NCBI RefSeq assembly: GCF_000321225.1 | Contig: NW_004451861.1 | Location: 223,745-287,744, forward strand | From: Odobenus rosmarus divergens | Taxonomy: Eukaryota > Chordata > Mammalia > Carnivora > Odobenidae | Length of the DNA: 64,000 bases | Direction: 5' to 3' | Made by a program: the position numbers and the translations under genes | Part shown: positions 53,793 through 64,000 of the stretch, piece after piece | How positions within the stretch are numbered: the stretch's first letter is position 1 | How the letters are laid out: every line of letters starts with the position of its first letter | Notes under the pieces: generated by a model | The model's database searches: none | The model's input: the letters and a program-made list of their open reading frames with translations, nothing else | Told to the model about the DNA's origin: nothing

Positions 53793-54821
53793 ACTGTTTT
53801 ATCTTTCCAAAGTATATTCTGAAGTATTTCTCATCTATTATTCCAAAGCAATATAGTTGCCTGAGACTCATCTAAAAAAAATATTTCTCAATAATAAAGA
53901 AGCATTCAGCCCCTTGACATAGATGAAGTTCTGTGCTGGGAGGTTCTGTAATGGACCATTTTGTGCCATGATTTGGTGTATGCTTTAGTAAAGGATCTAA
54001 GGCTGGGTGTGTGGTCACCTATATGAGACCAGTGGAAACTGGCAATATGGGTTATGTCAGTAGCTTTCAAATATGCCTTGAATATAATTTGAAAATAGAT
54101 GTACATAGTTAAAATATTTCTCTTCATCTATCTGCCATTGTGGGCCATACCATTTTTCACGTAGAGTTTCCTCTTAGATATCAGTTGATAAAAACTTCCC
54201 AAGCACTCAGATTCATTTTTTGTTCTAATTAGGAAATGCCTTCATACTTTAAATGCAATCAGAATCATACCAGAAAAAGATGAGCCATTGCAAATATTTA
54301 CTTGTGCTTTCTAAGCAGGCTTGCTAGGTGAAATGTACCCATTAGCGAACATGGTGACCTGCTTTACAAGTCTGTGGAGAGGAGTAAGGCTTTCATTCTT
54401 TGGTAAACAATCTCTGATGAGGGTAGCAAGGCTGATTCTGCAGTTGACAATGCCATTTCAGCCTGACACTCCTTTTATTTGTCTAGTCTTTGGTAAGAGG
54501 ACTTCTGGGCTGAGCACGGAAATAGCCCCTTCATGATGTTAGTTGTTGCTCGGAGGTCAGCCACAGGATGTTGTGTTGCGTGGGCTTTCTTAGCGTGTCC
54601 ATGGCTGTTGACAGCATCCCCCTTTTTCCGTGGCTCCCAGGAGCCCTTACTGGAATTTTTAGGGCATTTATTTGACTTGGAAAAATAAACAAATAACCTA
54701 ATAAATTTAGCTGACATCACGAAAAGGGAAGTCATTATTATGAGGTTTTTCCCATGATGACTGAACTAAATAGCAACAGGGAAGTGGTCATGTGTCTCAC
54801 TGTCCCTACTCGCAGGGTTGG

Positions 54822-54830
54822 TACATAAGG
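54822..54830 (+). promoter_or_regulatory. Degenerate TATA box of SCYGR copy B
   Basis: TACATAAGG at the position homologous to the TATA box of copy A, 91 bases before the ATG, with flanking leader sequence alignable by eye. One T-to-C change breaks the consensus. Confidence 0.6.
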
Positions 54831-54920
54831 GGCTCCCCCCGCAGACGGCGGCACCAGACCTCCCTCACCTCCCGAGTCTCCCTCCTCGCTACTCCTTCCT
54901 GAGTCCTCTCTCCTGACACC

Positions 54921-55250
54921 ATGGGCTGCTGTGGCTGTGGCGGTTGTGGCGGTTGTGGCGGTTGTGGCGGCTGCGGCGGCGGCTGCGGCGGCTGCGGCGG
55001 CGGCTACACCACCTGCAGGTGCTACCGGGTGGGCTGTTGCTCGGCCTGCTGCCCCTGCTGCTGTGGCTGCTGTGGGGGCTGCTGCAGTACCCCCGTGGTC
55101 TGCTACTACCGCCGCTCCTGTCACTCCTGTGGCTCGTGTGGCTGCGGCTCGTGTGACTGTGGCTCGTGTGGCTGCGGCTCGTGTGGCTGCGGCGGTGGGA
55201 AGGGCTGTTGCCAGCAGAAGAGCTGTTGCAAGAAGCAGTGTTGCTGCTAG
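54921..55250 (+). CDS. SCYGR-family small cysteine/glycine-repeat protein, copy B (109 aa)
   Basis: A single exon of 109 residues, about 40 Cys. It has the same parts as copy A: a longer GGC-repeat N-terminus (residues 1-28), core [11 protein letters not shown] and [12 protein letters not shown], a CGSCGC repeat arm, and an identical C-terminal block [16 protein letters not shown]. Differences are Cys to Tyr before TTCRC, VVCYYRR where A has VVCCCRR, HSC for GSC, and DCG inside the repeat arm. The 5' leader is clearly homologous to that of copy A, including GAGTCCTCTCTCCTGACACC just before the ATG. The matching TATA position reads TACATAAGG. The frame is intact, so it is probably functional; lower expression than copy A is possible. 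The antisense 205-codon frame is a composition shadow. Confidence 0.88.
   Translation: MGCCGCGGCGGCGGCGGCGGGCGGCGGGYTTCRCYRVGCCSACCPCCCGCCGGCCSTPVVCYYRRSCHSCGSCGCGSCDCGSCGCGSCGCGGGKGCCQQKSCCKKQCCC
55121..55192 (+). repeat. 15-bp coding minisatellite in SCYGR copy B
   Basis: The same GGCTCGTGTGGCTGC units as in copy A, with one unit altered to encode CDC. Confidence 0.8.
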
Positions 55251-55619
55251 ACGGCCGGCCGGCCTCTGGGAAGATGCTGCAGGTAACTCTCCCATTGGTA
55301 AGATTTTCTTTCTTTCTGCCAGTCCTCCCTGATTTGAATGTCCCAGGGGTGACATGACACTGGTTCTCAGCCTGAGGAGTTTAATATAGATCGCCTGGTC
55401 CCTGAGATCCTGCCTCTAAATGGAAAACACCAGCACAATCCTCGTCCATCACCAAAGTATGAGCCCAACACAACAGAGTGATGATTTTTAATGCTATGCT
55501 TTCTTGAAATATTCCTGCTGAAATGTATGTTTCTACTCCTTTCCTCCTCTTTTTGTGGCTTCTATATCCCAAACCTCTGCTAGTTTCTGTTTCTGTAAAC
55601 CTAAGGCAATGATTTTCCT

Positions 55620-55625
55620 AATAAA
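55620..55625 (+). terminator. Candidate poly(A) signal of SCYGR copy B
   Basis: AATAAA about 370 bases downstream of the stop codon of copy B, the first such hexamer on this strand after the gene. Confidence 0.35.
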
Positions 55626-56194
55626 CCGCGTAAAACGGGCATTCAAAGTCTCACTAACATCTCCTCTCTGGTCCTTACTCGACTGTGTCTCACCCAGGGA
55701 TGTGATTACACTCATCAAAGTAAGACCCCTGATGTTTGTTTGAGATGGGTTTGGAGTAAGTAGTGGATAATCTGTCATTAATAGGTTTTCAGAGGGTGGT
55801 CATAATTTGGTGGCTTCAACTAATCCCCCTGTGCAAGTCAGGAAAAAGATTCTGGTAACACTGTATCAATGGACTCTGTCTCTCCACTTCTGGATTCAAC
55901 TTTTCTAACAGATTTTGATCTCAGTGTCTACAGTCAGGGGAAATTCAACACCTAAAGCAATGTGTACCTATTTAGGTTTTAGTTATTTCTGTCTGGTCCT
56001 ATTAACAACCTAAAATCCGACTGCATATTAATGAGAATTTTTACTCCATCACCAGTACTAGTTAACTGTGTCTTTGTCAGGTTGTGGTCATAAAATACTA
56101 GTGTGGTCATAAGTGAATAAATCTATTAGTAAGCATTGTGAGTTACCCAAACACGTTCTTCACTTTGACTATATTCTGTCATATCTAAACATAT

Positions 56195-56300
56195 ATTTTT
56201 TAAAAGATTTTATTTATTTGACAGAGAGAGAGCATAAGCAGGGGGAACAGCAGAGGGAGAGGGAGAAACAAGCTCCCTGAGCCTGACATGGGGCTAGATC
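56195..56300 (-). repeat. Carnivore SINE, shortened
   Basis: Left end AAAGATTTTATTTATTTGACAG is present, but the tRNA-like part is largely missing (ends CATGGGGCTAGATC). TSD CTAAACATAT is at 56185-56194 and 56301-56310. Confidence 0.9.
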
Positions 56301-56344
56301 CTAAACATATTATAAGAACCGAAAACTTAAAATATCACAATGGG

Positions 56345-56536
56345 AGGGGGTGCCTGGATGGCTCAGTTGGTTAAGCATCTGACTCTTGATTTCTGCTCAG
56401 GTCATGATCTCAGGGTCATGAGATTGAGCCCCATATTGGGCTGAGCAGGGAGTCTGCTTGAGGATTGTCTCTCTCTCTCTCCCTCTGCCCCTCCCCCCAT
56501 TCACGCTCTCTCTTTCTCTACATAAATAAAACATTT
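56345..56536 (+). repeat. Carnivore SINE, older subfamily
   Basis: GGTGCCTGGATGGCTCAGTTG, CATCTGACTCTTGATTTCTGC. TSD AAAATATCACAATGGG / AAAATGTCACAATGGG is at 56329-56344 and 56537-56552. Confidence 0.95.
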
Positions 56537-57354
56537 AAAATGTCACAATGGGTTGTTTTCAGACCACATGTCTCAGTGTCCCTTGAAGGTGAAACCACAC
56601 ACAGTGTATGTTATTGATGAACCCACATTCAGAATGCAGTACCCTTTCATATGAACGATGCTTTACACTTTTCTACTTAAATCGGTTTCTTGTGGAAACC
56701 AAGGGACGGAGACAGGGCCAGAAGAGCACACCTCAACGTTTCAGGCAGCTGCTCAGGGGCTGCGGAGGTGATCTCCTCCCACTGGTTCATGACCCAGCCC
56801 ACGAGGTCTCGAGTCCTCTCTCTCTCTTCCATCCGGGAAGTACTCACAGAGAACAGGTGCTTCAGCGAGTTGCCCTGAACAGAACCGCAGGAGCATAGCG
56901 CAGGAAGCAAGGGAAAAGCACATGCCCAATCACAGTGTTGGGGATGCTTCCGCGGAGGCCGGGCCCTGTTTGGCAAGTCTCCAGCAAAAATGGGGACCTC
57001 TTGCTTGGCCCAGGTCTGTTTTAAAAGACACCCAGGAGATGGTGGGTGATAGTGCCTACTGGGTGGGGCATTACTTATTACTGCTTGCCAGCCATCACAC
57101 TGTGTGCATCAAAGGAACGGGAAAATAAAATGAAATAGATGAATTTGCTTCAGCGTACACCTGGGGATCACCAACTCTGACAGATATGCCTGGGCATGGT
57201 GGGACACAGGAAAATAATCCAGGGCTGGGAACATTCCTGCACGAACGGAGGGAAATTAGGTCTGAGTGATACAGTGTTTACTTCTGAGGATAACAGGGAA
57301 ATAAAACACGTGCCAGCAGCATGATATTTTTATACATTGTATTTCCCGATTTTA

Positions 57355-57540
57355 CAAATGCATAGGGACTAAATACAATGTGCTAGACACTGTTCTAGGC
57401 ACCAAGAGTACATCAGTGAACAAGACAGATAAAAATTCCCATTCTCATAGACCCAACATCCTAGTCGCGGGAGTGAGATAATACACTTAGTAAATGAGTG
57501 TAGGTATAGACTATATTATAAGGTAGAGACTAAACACTGA
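57355..57540 (+). repeat. L2/MIR-like relic
   Basis: ATGTGCTAGACACTGTTCTA, GGCACCAAGAGTACATCAGT and GAACAAGACAGATAAAAATT match the same ancient repeat as 47758-47900. Confidence 0.5.
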
Positions 57541-57550
57541 ACATACACAT

Positions 57551-58075
57551 GGCCAACGGCCAAACCATATATGGCAACAGAACTCTCACCCATAATCTGC
57601 AGCAGTCAGCCAGGAAACCAGCCTTTATCTAAGTAAGCTGTCCAGGCAGCCAATCTACTACCTGCAGGTCAGACTTCCAGAAGCCTGATCATTATCTCCA
57701 GCAAAGAATCCAGGGAGTCAAGTAATAACTCCTGCAATAAAGGCCCCAGATAGTCAGGACCTGATCAGTAACTGGCAGTTTCCCAGATTTCTGTCCCTAC
57801 TTGCAACTTAGGACCAACTAGAGAGAGCCAGATATGTGCCCCTTCAACCAGTCACATAGGATGCCCTGCATCTAGTTATCCCGCCTCCACCTTCCTCGGG
57901 CCACAGGCTCCCATCGGGACACACCCAAAGCCTCTCCTTTTCCACCCTAAAGCTCTCCCTCTCTGTCTGCCTTTGAGTCTCTGCCAAAGGGCAAGAGATG
58001 GTGGCCAACCCCTCTGCTGTGGTGAGGTCTGAATAAATAACCTTTTCTGTTCTCGTTGGTCTTCATTTATTTCCA
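57551..58075 (+). mobile_element. Retroviral LTR-like block
   Basis: A C-rich body followed by GGTGAGGTCTGAATAAATAACC (poly(A) signal AATAAA) and CTTTTCTGTTCTCGTTGGTC, the usual end of an ERV1-type LTR. No flanking retroviral genes. Family and edges are not assigned. Confidence 0.4.
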
Positions 58076-58079
58076 TGAG

Positions 58080-58290
58080 ACAACAATTCCACTCTCAGGT
58101 GTGTAGGAATTCTTCCACATGTGCTCCAGCAGATAGATACAAAAATGTTTACAGCAGCACTGTCAAAACCAGCAAAACCCTGGAAGCAATGGAAATTCCC
58201 ATCATCCAAAGAGTAGATGAACCAATGAATTTTAGTGTAGTAACAGGAAGGAATGCATATAGATGTAATAAATCCATGTCCAAAGAAAAG
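58080..58290 (+). mobile_element. Old L1 fragment
   Basis: Plus-strand L1 phrases: ACAATTCCACTCTCAGGTGT, TGTTTACAGCAGCACTGTCA, AGAGTAGATGAACCAATGAA. No open frame of L1 type. Confidence 0.65.
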
Positions 58291-58765
58291 CAAAGAAATG
58301 TTGAGCACAGGCTTTAGGGTAAGGACTAACCTGGGTGTAGGGGTGCAGAAGAAAGGGTCGGGGTGGTGAGGAACCTTTTAGACTATGATGTCAAGGCTTT
58401 ATCCTATTACATTATCAAAATAATTAGCAAACTAAATAAAGAAGACTATGCTTAGAGTGTATTATGAACCACAGATTACAGTCCATTGTTTTCTGTGCCA
58501 TGGAGGTCCTTAAAACATAAAGTATATTAAAATATGATGTCCTGGGGAGAAAGAGCAGTGTAGGAGAGATTTGGATTGCAGGGAGGGTGAGTAGGATTTC
58601 AATTTTAAATTGAGTGATTCAGATAGGACTCATGGAGAAGGTGGGTGACATTTGAGGCAGACCAGGAAGTGTGGAGGGAGTGAGGCGTCCAGTTGTCAGG
58701 GTCAAGAGCACTGTGGACTATGGGACTGTAAGCAGATGAGGGTGCTGGGAGCAGGTGTTCAGCAA

Positions 58766-58794
58766 GGGGGCGGTGGTGGGCGGGGTGGGGGGGG
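58766..58794 (+). other. G-quadruplex-prone run
   Basis: GGGGG, GGTGGG, GGGG and GGGGGGGG runs separated by one to four bases. Confidence 0.6.
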
Positions 58795-60360
58795 ATGGCG
58801 GTTTGCATCTCACCTGTCAGTTCAGGTCATTGCAAACTTCAACCTGGCGGGTGAGTGTCATAGGCCACCTGAGGAGGGTGTGAGTTAGAGATGACATCAC
58901 CTGACTTTCTCTGCAGAAAGATTACTGTCACTGTGCCTTGAGAATTGACTATGGCAGGGGGGTGGGAGACGCTCCACCCTGAGGAAGCTCTTGCTGGGGT
59001 GGGGGTGCGGGTGAGAGTGGGTTGGATTCCAGTGATGGCACCCAATTTTGCTGATCTATCTAGCGCAGGACCAGAGAGAAAGAGGTATCCCTGGGTGCCA
59101 GTGTCTCTCTGGCTTGGGAAACAGGAAGGATGAAGTCACTGTTGAGGAGGATTCACAGGGAGGGGTGTGTCTGTGAGAAAAGCATTTTTTTGGGGGGCGT
59201 ATTGGTAGGGAGATCAAGAGTCCAATTTTGAACATGTAGAACTTAAGTTGTCAACAGTTTTCCCTCCTCTAATTGTGCCTTGGTGAGAACAAGAGAGGTT
59301 TCATATAGAAGTTGAAGGCAGTGTCTGTCTTGGGTGCAGACTTCAGTTGCTCCTGTGATTTGGGCACACAGATAGACAAGCATTCACCTCCTTCCCGCAG
59401 AGGCAGACACAGAAAGTCCATCAGGGCACGGGGATCTGGTAGATGATATTTCATTTGCTGTGCTGCTTTGGAGCTGTTTGGGTAGATCTGTTTCTCTTCT
59501 CTGCCTGGCTTCAGGTGCCTGCTTGCCTGGGGTGGAGGGTGGGGGGACAGTGTGTGTCCTCTCGTTCAAGCCAATGGTCACAGATGGTCTGGAGTACTAG
59601 CCTTGAGTCTCTAGGAAAGATGTCCCCGTTCAATTTTAACCCCCAGTGAAGGAGGGAGTGTGAAAATGAATAGGACAGAGTTTGGCACTTTTCAACAGAC
59701 GTGGAATATTCCTAGGCCACATCCCACATGATGCTTGAAATTAAATATTCCAAGCATCAGGAGGTAGGGCTGTTGGTTAATTGAGTTCTTAGCTAATTGT
59801 CCTACTGTGAAGTTGGGGGCAGGGGGCAGACCCCATCTGTGTGGGTGGGACTAAAGTGGAATTTACCCTGAAGGGAGCAGATACTCCCACCTTCCACCAC
59901 CTGAGCCAGCCCCGGCAGATTTAAGAATAGCACATGGGGTGAGGCCCTGCCTGGGGCCAGTGAATCCTTCTTCTTTCAGTGGAGTTTAATTGTGGTTTGT
60001 GACCCAAAGGGAGCAAAGATGCTGGAGGGCTGGAAGAGTAGGGGCAGGCAGCAAGGTGGAAGGAGGTGGGTAGAGGCACACGGGGTGAAGAGCATGGCTT
60101 GTATTTGGTTGTGGTTTTAAGTCACTCCCTGTTGTCCTTGAACCTGTAGAGACTTGTCAATAGTTACAATCTGAGGCCTTGAAAGGTCATGGGGAATTAA
60201 AGGAAGACTCTGCTCCACCCTTGGGATGAAGAGGGAAGAGGGGAGTGGACCCAGTGGTTGTAAGAACCATGGACACCAGCAGGGCACTCTGCCCTCATCC
60301 CAGCAGAGCAGGGGCCCCGGAGAGCCAGTTGGTGGCAGTGGAGGGGCTCCCTGGTGATGC

Positions 60361-60384
60361 GGGTGGGGGTGGGGTGAGTAGGGG
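60361..60384 (+). other. G-quadruplex-prone run
   Basis: GGGTGGGGGTGGGGTGAGTA then GGGG: four G-runs with short loops. Confidence 0.6.
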
Positions 60385-60544
60385 CAGCTGTGCCCGGGTG
60401 TGTGATCCGGAACCCTAGGGATCTGTCAGGACAAGCTGAGCAAGAGAGTGCACAGGGCAGCACAGCAGTGACCACCCTAGGCACTGAATTCCAGCAAAAG
60501 CCTGGGGCGGAGCCCCTGTTACCACTGCTTGTTGCCCTCTCCTC

Positions 60545-60610
60545 CCCTACCCCCTCCTCTTGCTGGCGCTCTTTCTCTCCCTCTCTCTCAAATAAATAAA
60601 ATAAATCTTT
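60545..60610 (+). repeat. SINE 3' tail fragment
   Basis: CTCTTTCTCTCCCTCTCTCT then CAAATAAATAAAATAAATCT is a SINE 3' end without a recognisable tRNA-like head. It abuts the TSD of the next SINE. Confidence 0.55.
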
Positions 60611-60628
60611 AAAAAAATAATATACTGA

Positions 60629-60815
60629 CGGGGCGCCTGGGGGGTTCAGTTGGTTAAGCCACTGCCTTCGGCTCAGGTCATGATCCTGGAGTCCCGGGAT
60701 CCAGTCCCGCATCGGGCTCCCTGCTCAGCAGGGAGTCTGCTTCTCCCTCTGACCCTCTTCCCTCTCGTGCTCTCTATCTCTCGTTCTCTCTCTCAAATAA
60801 ATAAATAAAATCTTT
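60629..60815 (+). repeat. Carnivore SINE
   Basis: GGGGCGCCTGGGGGGTTCAG to AAATAAATAAATAAAATC. A perfect [21 protein letters not shown] is at 60611-60628 and 60816-60833. Confidence 0.96.
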
Positions 60816-60834
60816 AAAAAAATAATATACTGAA

Positions 60835-60905
60835 TCTAAATGGTTATTATGAAGATTAAATGAGTCAGTGCCTGGCACAAAATAAGAGTTCAATAAATGT
60901 TAGCT
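60835..60905 (+). repeat. MIR relic
   Basis: AAGATTAAATGAGTCAGTGC, CTGGCACAAAATAAGAGTTC and AATAAATGTTAGCTA match the MIR 3' part. Confidence 0.65.
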
Positions 60906-60909
60906 ATAC

Positions 60910-61100
60910 ATTACAACTTTCCTCACTCCTGATAATTTCCTTGGGGCAAACCCTTAAAGGTGGAATGACTGGATCAAAGTTTATCCATGTTTTGCTGATA
61001 AAAGTTACAAAATTGCTCTCTATAAAATGTTTATCAGTTACTCCCAGCTACTGTGTATGACGGTTTCTTTATGCTCTGCAACCAACACTAGATATGATTA
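60910..61100 (-). mobile_element. Old L1-like fragment
   Basis: GGTGGAATGACTGGATCAAAG and GCTCTGCAACCAACACTAGA resemble decayed reverse L1 3' sequence. Confidence 0.4.
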
Positions 61101-61188
61101 AAACAATGTTTTGTTAATACAGCAAATGAGAAAATTAATGTTTTTCTAATTAGTGAAGTTCACTGTAAAAAAAACAAAAACCCAACTT

Positions 61189-61386
61189 TTTTTTTTTAAG
61201 ATTTTATTTATTTATTTGACAGAGAGAGACACAGCGAGAGAGGGAACACAAGCAGGGGGAGTGGGAGAGGGAGAAGCAGGCTTCCTGCCGAGCAGGGAGC
61301 CGGATGCGGGGCTCGATCCCAGGACCCTGGGATCGTGACCTGAGCTGAAGGTAGACGCTTAACGACTGAGCCACCTGGGGACCCCA
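61189..61386 (-). repeat. Carnivore SINE
   Basis: Reverse copy ending CTGAGCCACCTGGGGACCCC. Flanks AACCCAACT / GAACCCAATT are an imperfect TSD. Confidence 0.94.
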
Positions 61387-61532
61387 GAACCCAATTCTAA
61401 ACATGTATCATGAACTCCCATGGACCTAGCTTCAACAATGATTAATTCCTAGCCAATTATTTTGAAGCAAATTTGTAAGAATTAAAGTATACCCACAATA
61501 CCATCGTCATGCCTAACAGTTAAGAGGGCTTC

Positions 61533-61727
61533 TTTTTTAAAGACAGAGAGAGAGAGAGAGAGAGAATGAGTGGAGGTGGGGGAGGGACAGAGGGAGAGGG
61601 AAAGAGAGAATCCCCAGCCCCAGTGCGGAGTCTGATGTGGGGCTCGATATCACAACTCTTGAGATCGTGACCTGAGCTGAAATCAAGAGTGGGACACTAA
61701 ACCGACAGAGCCACCCAGGGGCCCCTA
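61533..61727 (-). repeat. Carnivore SINE, older subfamily
   Basis: (GA)n-rich left part, then AATCAAGAGTGGGACACTAA and GACAGAGCCACCCAGG at the right. The AATCAAGAGT diagnostic marks the older type. Confidence 0.9.
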
Positions 61728-62559
61728 AGAATAATTTTTAATTAATATCTCTTAGTAATTAGTTATGCTCAAATTTCCCCAAATATCTTATTTTAAAAAA
61801 CAGTTACCTAGTTAGGGTTCTAAGAAGACTCGTGTATCCCTAGAACTGGTTGAAGCCTCTGCGATCTATTCTAAACTGCATTTCCCCTGCAGCCCTCTCT
61901 CTGCCCTTGCAATTTGTCTTTACTGTAGAGTTGGTTAATTTTCTATGGCTGAGTTCTGGAGTTGGAAGACTGCATCCCCATGGAATCAATTTAACCCTCT
62001 GGATTTCCAGTAATCCCATCTAGTGGCCTGCTAGGATTCTGTATCCAGTTTTGGACAAACTTGCTTCATAGGTGGGGTTGGATTCTTCCATCAAGAGGCA
62101 CACACTCTATTTGTCTCACTCCGTGTGATATTGGCATCCACGGTTAGACATCCACGAATTCATTAGGGCTGCATTTTCCTTCCTCTTCGTTACCAGGACT
62201 CCATCTGCAGAGACAAATGTCCTCTTCTCAACTCTTTGGTTATTCTGAGGTACATTTTATAGAGGAAAGGCAGGAAAAATGCCTGATTCTCTGCCCCACC
62301 ATTTTTAAAAACCGGTTTCAAAATAATGTGTTAATTTTCTGGCATCTTCCAAAGATGACTGATGAGGTTTATTTTTTATTTGTTGGTATTATTTTGAACT
62401 CATGTATTTAAAAGTATCTAATGTGTTTCAGTACATTACAGTTATTATTCTTTTTGATGCTCAAATTGTCCCCTCAATGTGATTCCATTACACTTTGTAA
62501 CTTCCTGTTTTCCAGAATGACAAGACTTCCAGGGCTCAACTTGTGCATTTTATGACCCA

Positions 62560-63150
62560 AACCAGGAATCATCCATTTTTCAAGGAGCCCTGGTTTGTGT
62601 TTTAATTTTTTTTAAATGCCTGATTCTGTCCTTTGTACATTTTTTTTCCATATGGATTTGTATGAACTCCTTATATATGAAGATATTTATCTTTTGTCTG
62701 TCAGATAAGCATATATAGTTTTCCCAGTTTAAAAAAAATGAGACTTTGTTCATGTTGAGTGTTGGCAGATGTTTAAATGTTTTATAAATTCTACATATTC
62801 ATTTTTTTTCTTATGAGTTTTGGTCTTAGTGCCATAGTAAGCAAGACCTTCCACATTCTAGGAATATAAAACTCTTCTCCTATAGTTTTTGTACTACACC
62901 ATGGTTTTAATTTTTATATTTCAATATAAAGTGTAAGTATTGAAATATAAAAAGATCCATCTGGAATTTATGGCGATTTGGTGTGACGTAAAGTTTTTAC
63001 TTAAAAAAAAATCACTGTTATACTATAGTTATGCATGATGTTACCATTGACAGAAGCTAGAATAAGAATACATGGGACCTCTCCATAATATTTTTAAAAA
63101 CTATAAATCTACACAATTTTCAAAATAAGGAAAAAATCATTTTTTTCTTT
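62560..63150 (-). mobile_element. Old, diverged L1 sequence
   Basis: Reverse L1-like phrases: CTCCTTATATATGAAGATAT, TATCTTTTGTCTGTCAGATA, AGATCCATCTGGAATTTATG. Edges approximate. Confidence 0.5.
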
Positions 63151-63521
63151 TGTCGTTGGTATCCAAGTTTATACTTCCAAATGGTTAGCTAAATGTCCAG
63201 TTGCTTAGGTATCTTAGTGGTGAATATGAGGAAATTATTTCCCAAAATTGGCTATTATGTGGTCATTAAAAACAGTTTCTAAAAAGGAAATATTTAATAT
63301 AAGGGCAAGTATATACAATTAAATGGCAAGTCAAAAATCAGAATAAAACCTATGTATTTGTAATACTCTTCATTTTGTTTTATAAATCTACAGAAAATAA
63401 CACCATGGTTATTAAAAGGGAAAGAGTAGATTAACAATGACAAAATGTGGTGGACATCATATTAATCAGCTGATCAAATTTAACAGCACCAGTCAGGGAT
63501 AAACTGACATTCCATACTTCT

Positions 63522-63721
63522 TTTTTTTTTTTAAAGATTTTATTTATTTATTTCACAGAGAGAGACACAGCGAGAGAGGGAACACAAGCAGGGGTAGTGG
63601 GAGAGGGAAAAGCAGGCTTCCCTCAGAGGAGTGAGCCTGATGCGGGGCTCGATCCCAGGACCCTGGGATCATGACCTGAGCCGAAGGCAGACGCTTAACG
63701 ACTGAGCCACCCAGGCACCCC
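63522..63721 (-). repeat. Carnivore SINE
   Basis: Reverse near-consensus copy ending CTGAGCCACCCAGGCACCCC. TSD CATACTTCT (with a looser ACATNC extension) lies on both sides. Confidence 0.95.
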
Positions 63722-64000
63722 AACATCACATACTTCTCAATGCCATGTTCTGAGGGGGAAAAAAAATCACCTGTGTAGTATTCCTGCAAATATGTTTAAC
63801 CTGAATGTGATCATGAGGGAACAAACAAATTCATTCTGAGGGTGATTTTGCAACAACAACCTGCCAGGACAAAAATAAAATGTTGGAGAACCATTCTAGA
63901 TGAAAGACAACTTAAAATACATCTTTGGTTGGAGCCAGGTTGAAAAATTACTAAAATTGTCAATATAAATTACAAGGCATTCTTGGGATAGAGAAATTGA

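Larger units (their letters stand above)
49850..54740. other. Spacer between the divergent SCYGR genes
   Basis: About 5 kb between the two start regions. It contains a 76-bp L1 tail, a MER2-type element, a MIR, a MaLR LTR and a MER5A-like element. The stretches 49850-50460, 51630-52180, 52610-53580 and 53800-54740 hold nothing I can name; no third SCYGR frame is present. Confidence 0.6.
55640..64000. other. Intergenic region beyond SCYGR copy B
   Basis: SINEs, an LTR-like block, old L1 and MIR/L2 relics listed separately. The stretches 55640-56180, 56560-57350, 58320-60540, 61740-62560 and 63150-63500 have no recognisable gene; 58.6-60.5 kb is unusually G-rich on the plus strand. Confidence 0.55.

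Noticed and set aside
54738..55355. 205-codon antisense and 133-codon sense frames over SCYGR copy B
   Set aside because: Same reason as for copy A: low-complexity shadows of a repetitive GC-rich gene.

Overview
This window is vertebrate nuclear DNA from an arctoid carnivore (bear, seal or mustelid group; bear or pinniped is my best guess). The evidence is about twenty tRNA-Lys-derived carnivore SINEs ending in (AAATA)n AATCTT tails, several 5'-truncated carnivore L1 elements with G-rich 3' ends, and spliced genes with GT-AG introns. The species itself cannot be fixed by eye. Most open frames longer than 60 codons are chance frames, L1 ORF2 remnants, or shadows of GC-rich genes.

Three protein-coding genes are supported. 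SLC19A3 (thiamine transporter 2) lies on the minus strand. Its five coding exons (24259-31314) join in phase to a 495-residue protein with canonical splice sites, and a likely non-coding first exon sits in a CpG-rich promoter near 45839-46020, about 14.5 kb upstream. Beyond that promoter are two single-exon genes for small Cys/Gly-repeat proteins of the SCYGR (KRTAP28-like) family: copy A at 49337-49651 on the minus strand and copy B at 54921-55250 on the plus strand. They are transcribed away from each other and form an inverted duplication that includes the core promoter. In other mammals, as I recall, this small Cys/Gly cluster lies between SLC19A3 and CCL20, which fits the layout here.

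Region by region: 1-23 kb is gene-poor sequence 3' of SLC19A3 with a partial ERVL-MaLR retroelement (about 4.0-6.2 kb), many truncated L1s, SINEs and old L1/MIR relics. The interval 23.2-31.3 kb is the SLC19A3 body and holds no recognisable young insertion. Then 31.3-45.8 kb is SLC19A3 intron 1, rich in SINEs and carrying one MER2-type DNA transposon split by a SINE, plus a 1.2 kb L1. The CpG island is at 45.6-46.0 kb. The SCYGR pair occupies 49-55.7 kb with a second MER2-type element, a MaLR LTR and a MER5A-like element between the copies. The rest, 55.7-64 kb, is intergenic with SINEs, an LTR-like block, old L1 and G-rich runs.

The genes are not an operon-like unit. SLC19A3 takes up thiamine at the plasma membrane, while the SCYGR genes probably encode disulfide-rich structural proteins of hair or skin type. 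I found no previously undescribed enzymatic or defence system. The most unusual items are the inverted SCYGR pair with a decayed TATA box in one copy, and an L1/SINE composite at 17.3-17.7 kb that shares one target-site duplication. Repeat boundaries are visual estimates except where a target-site duplication (TSD) is stated.
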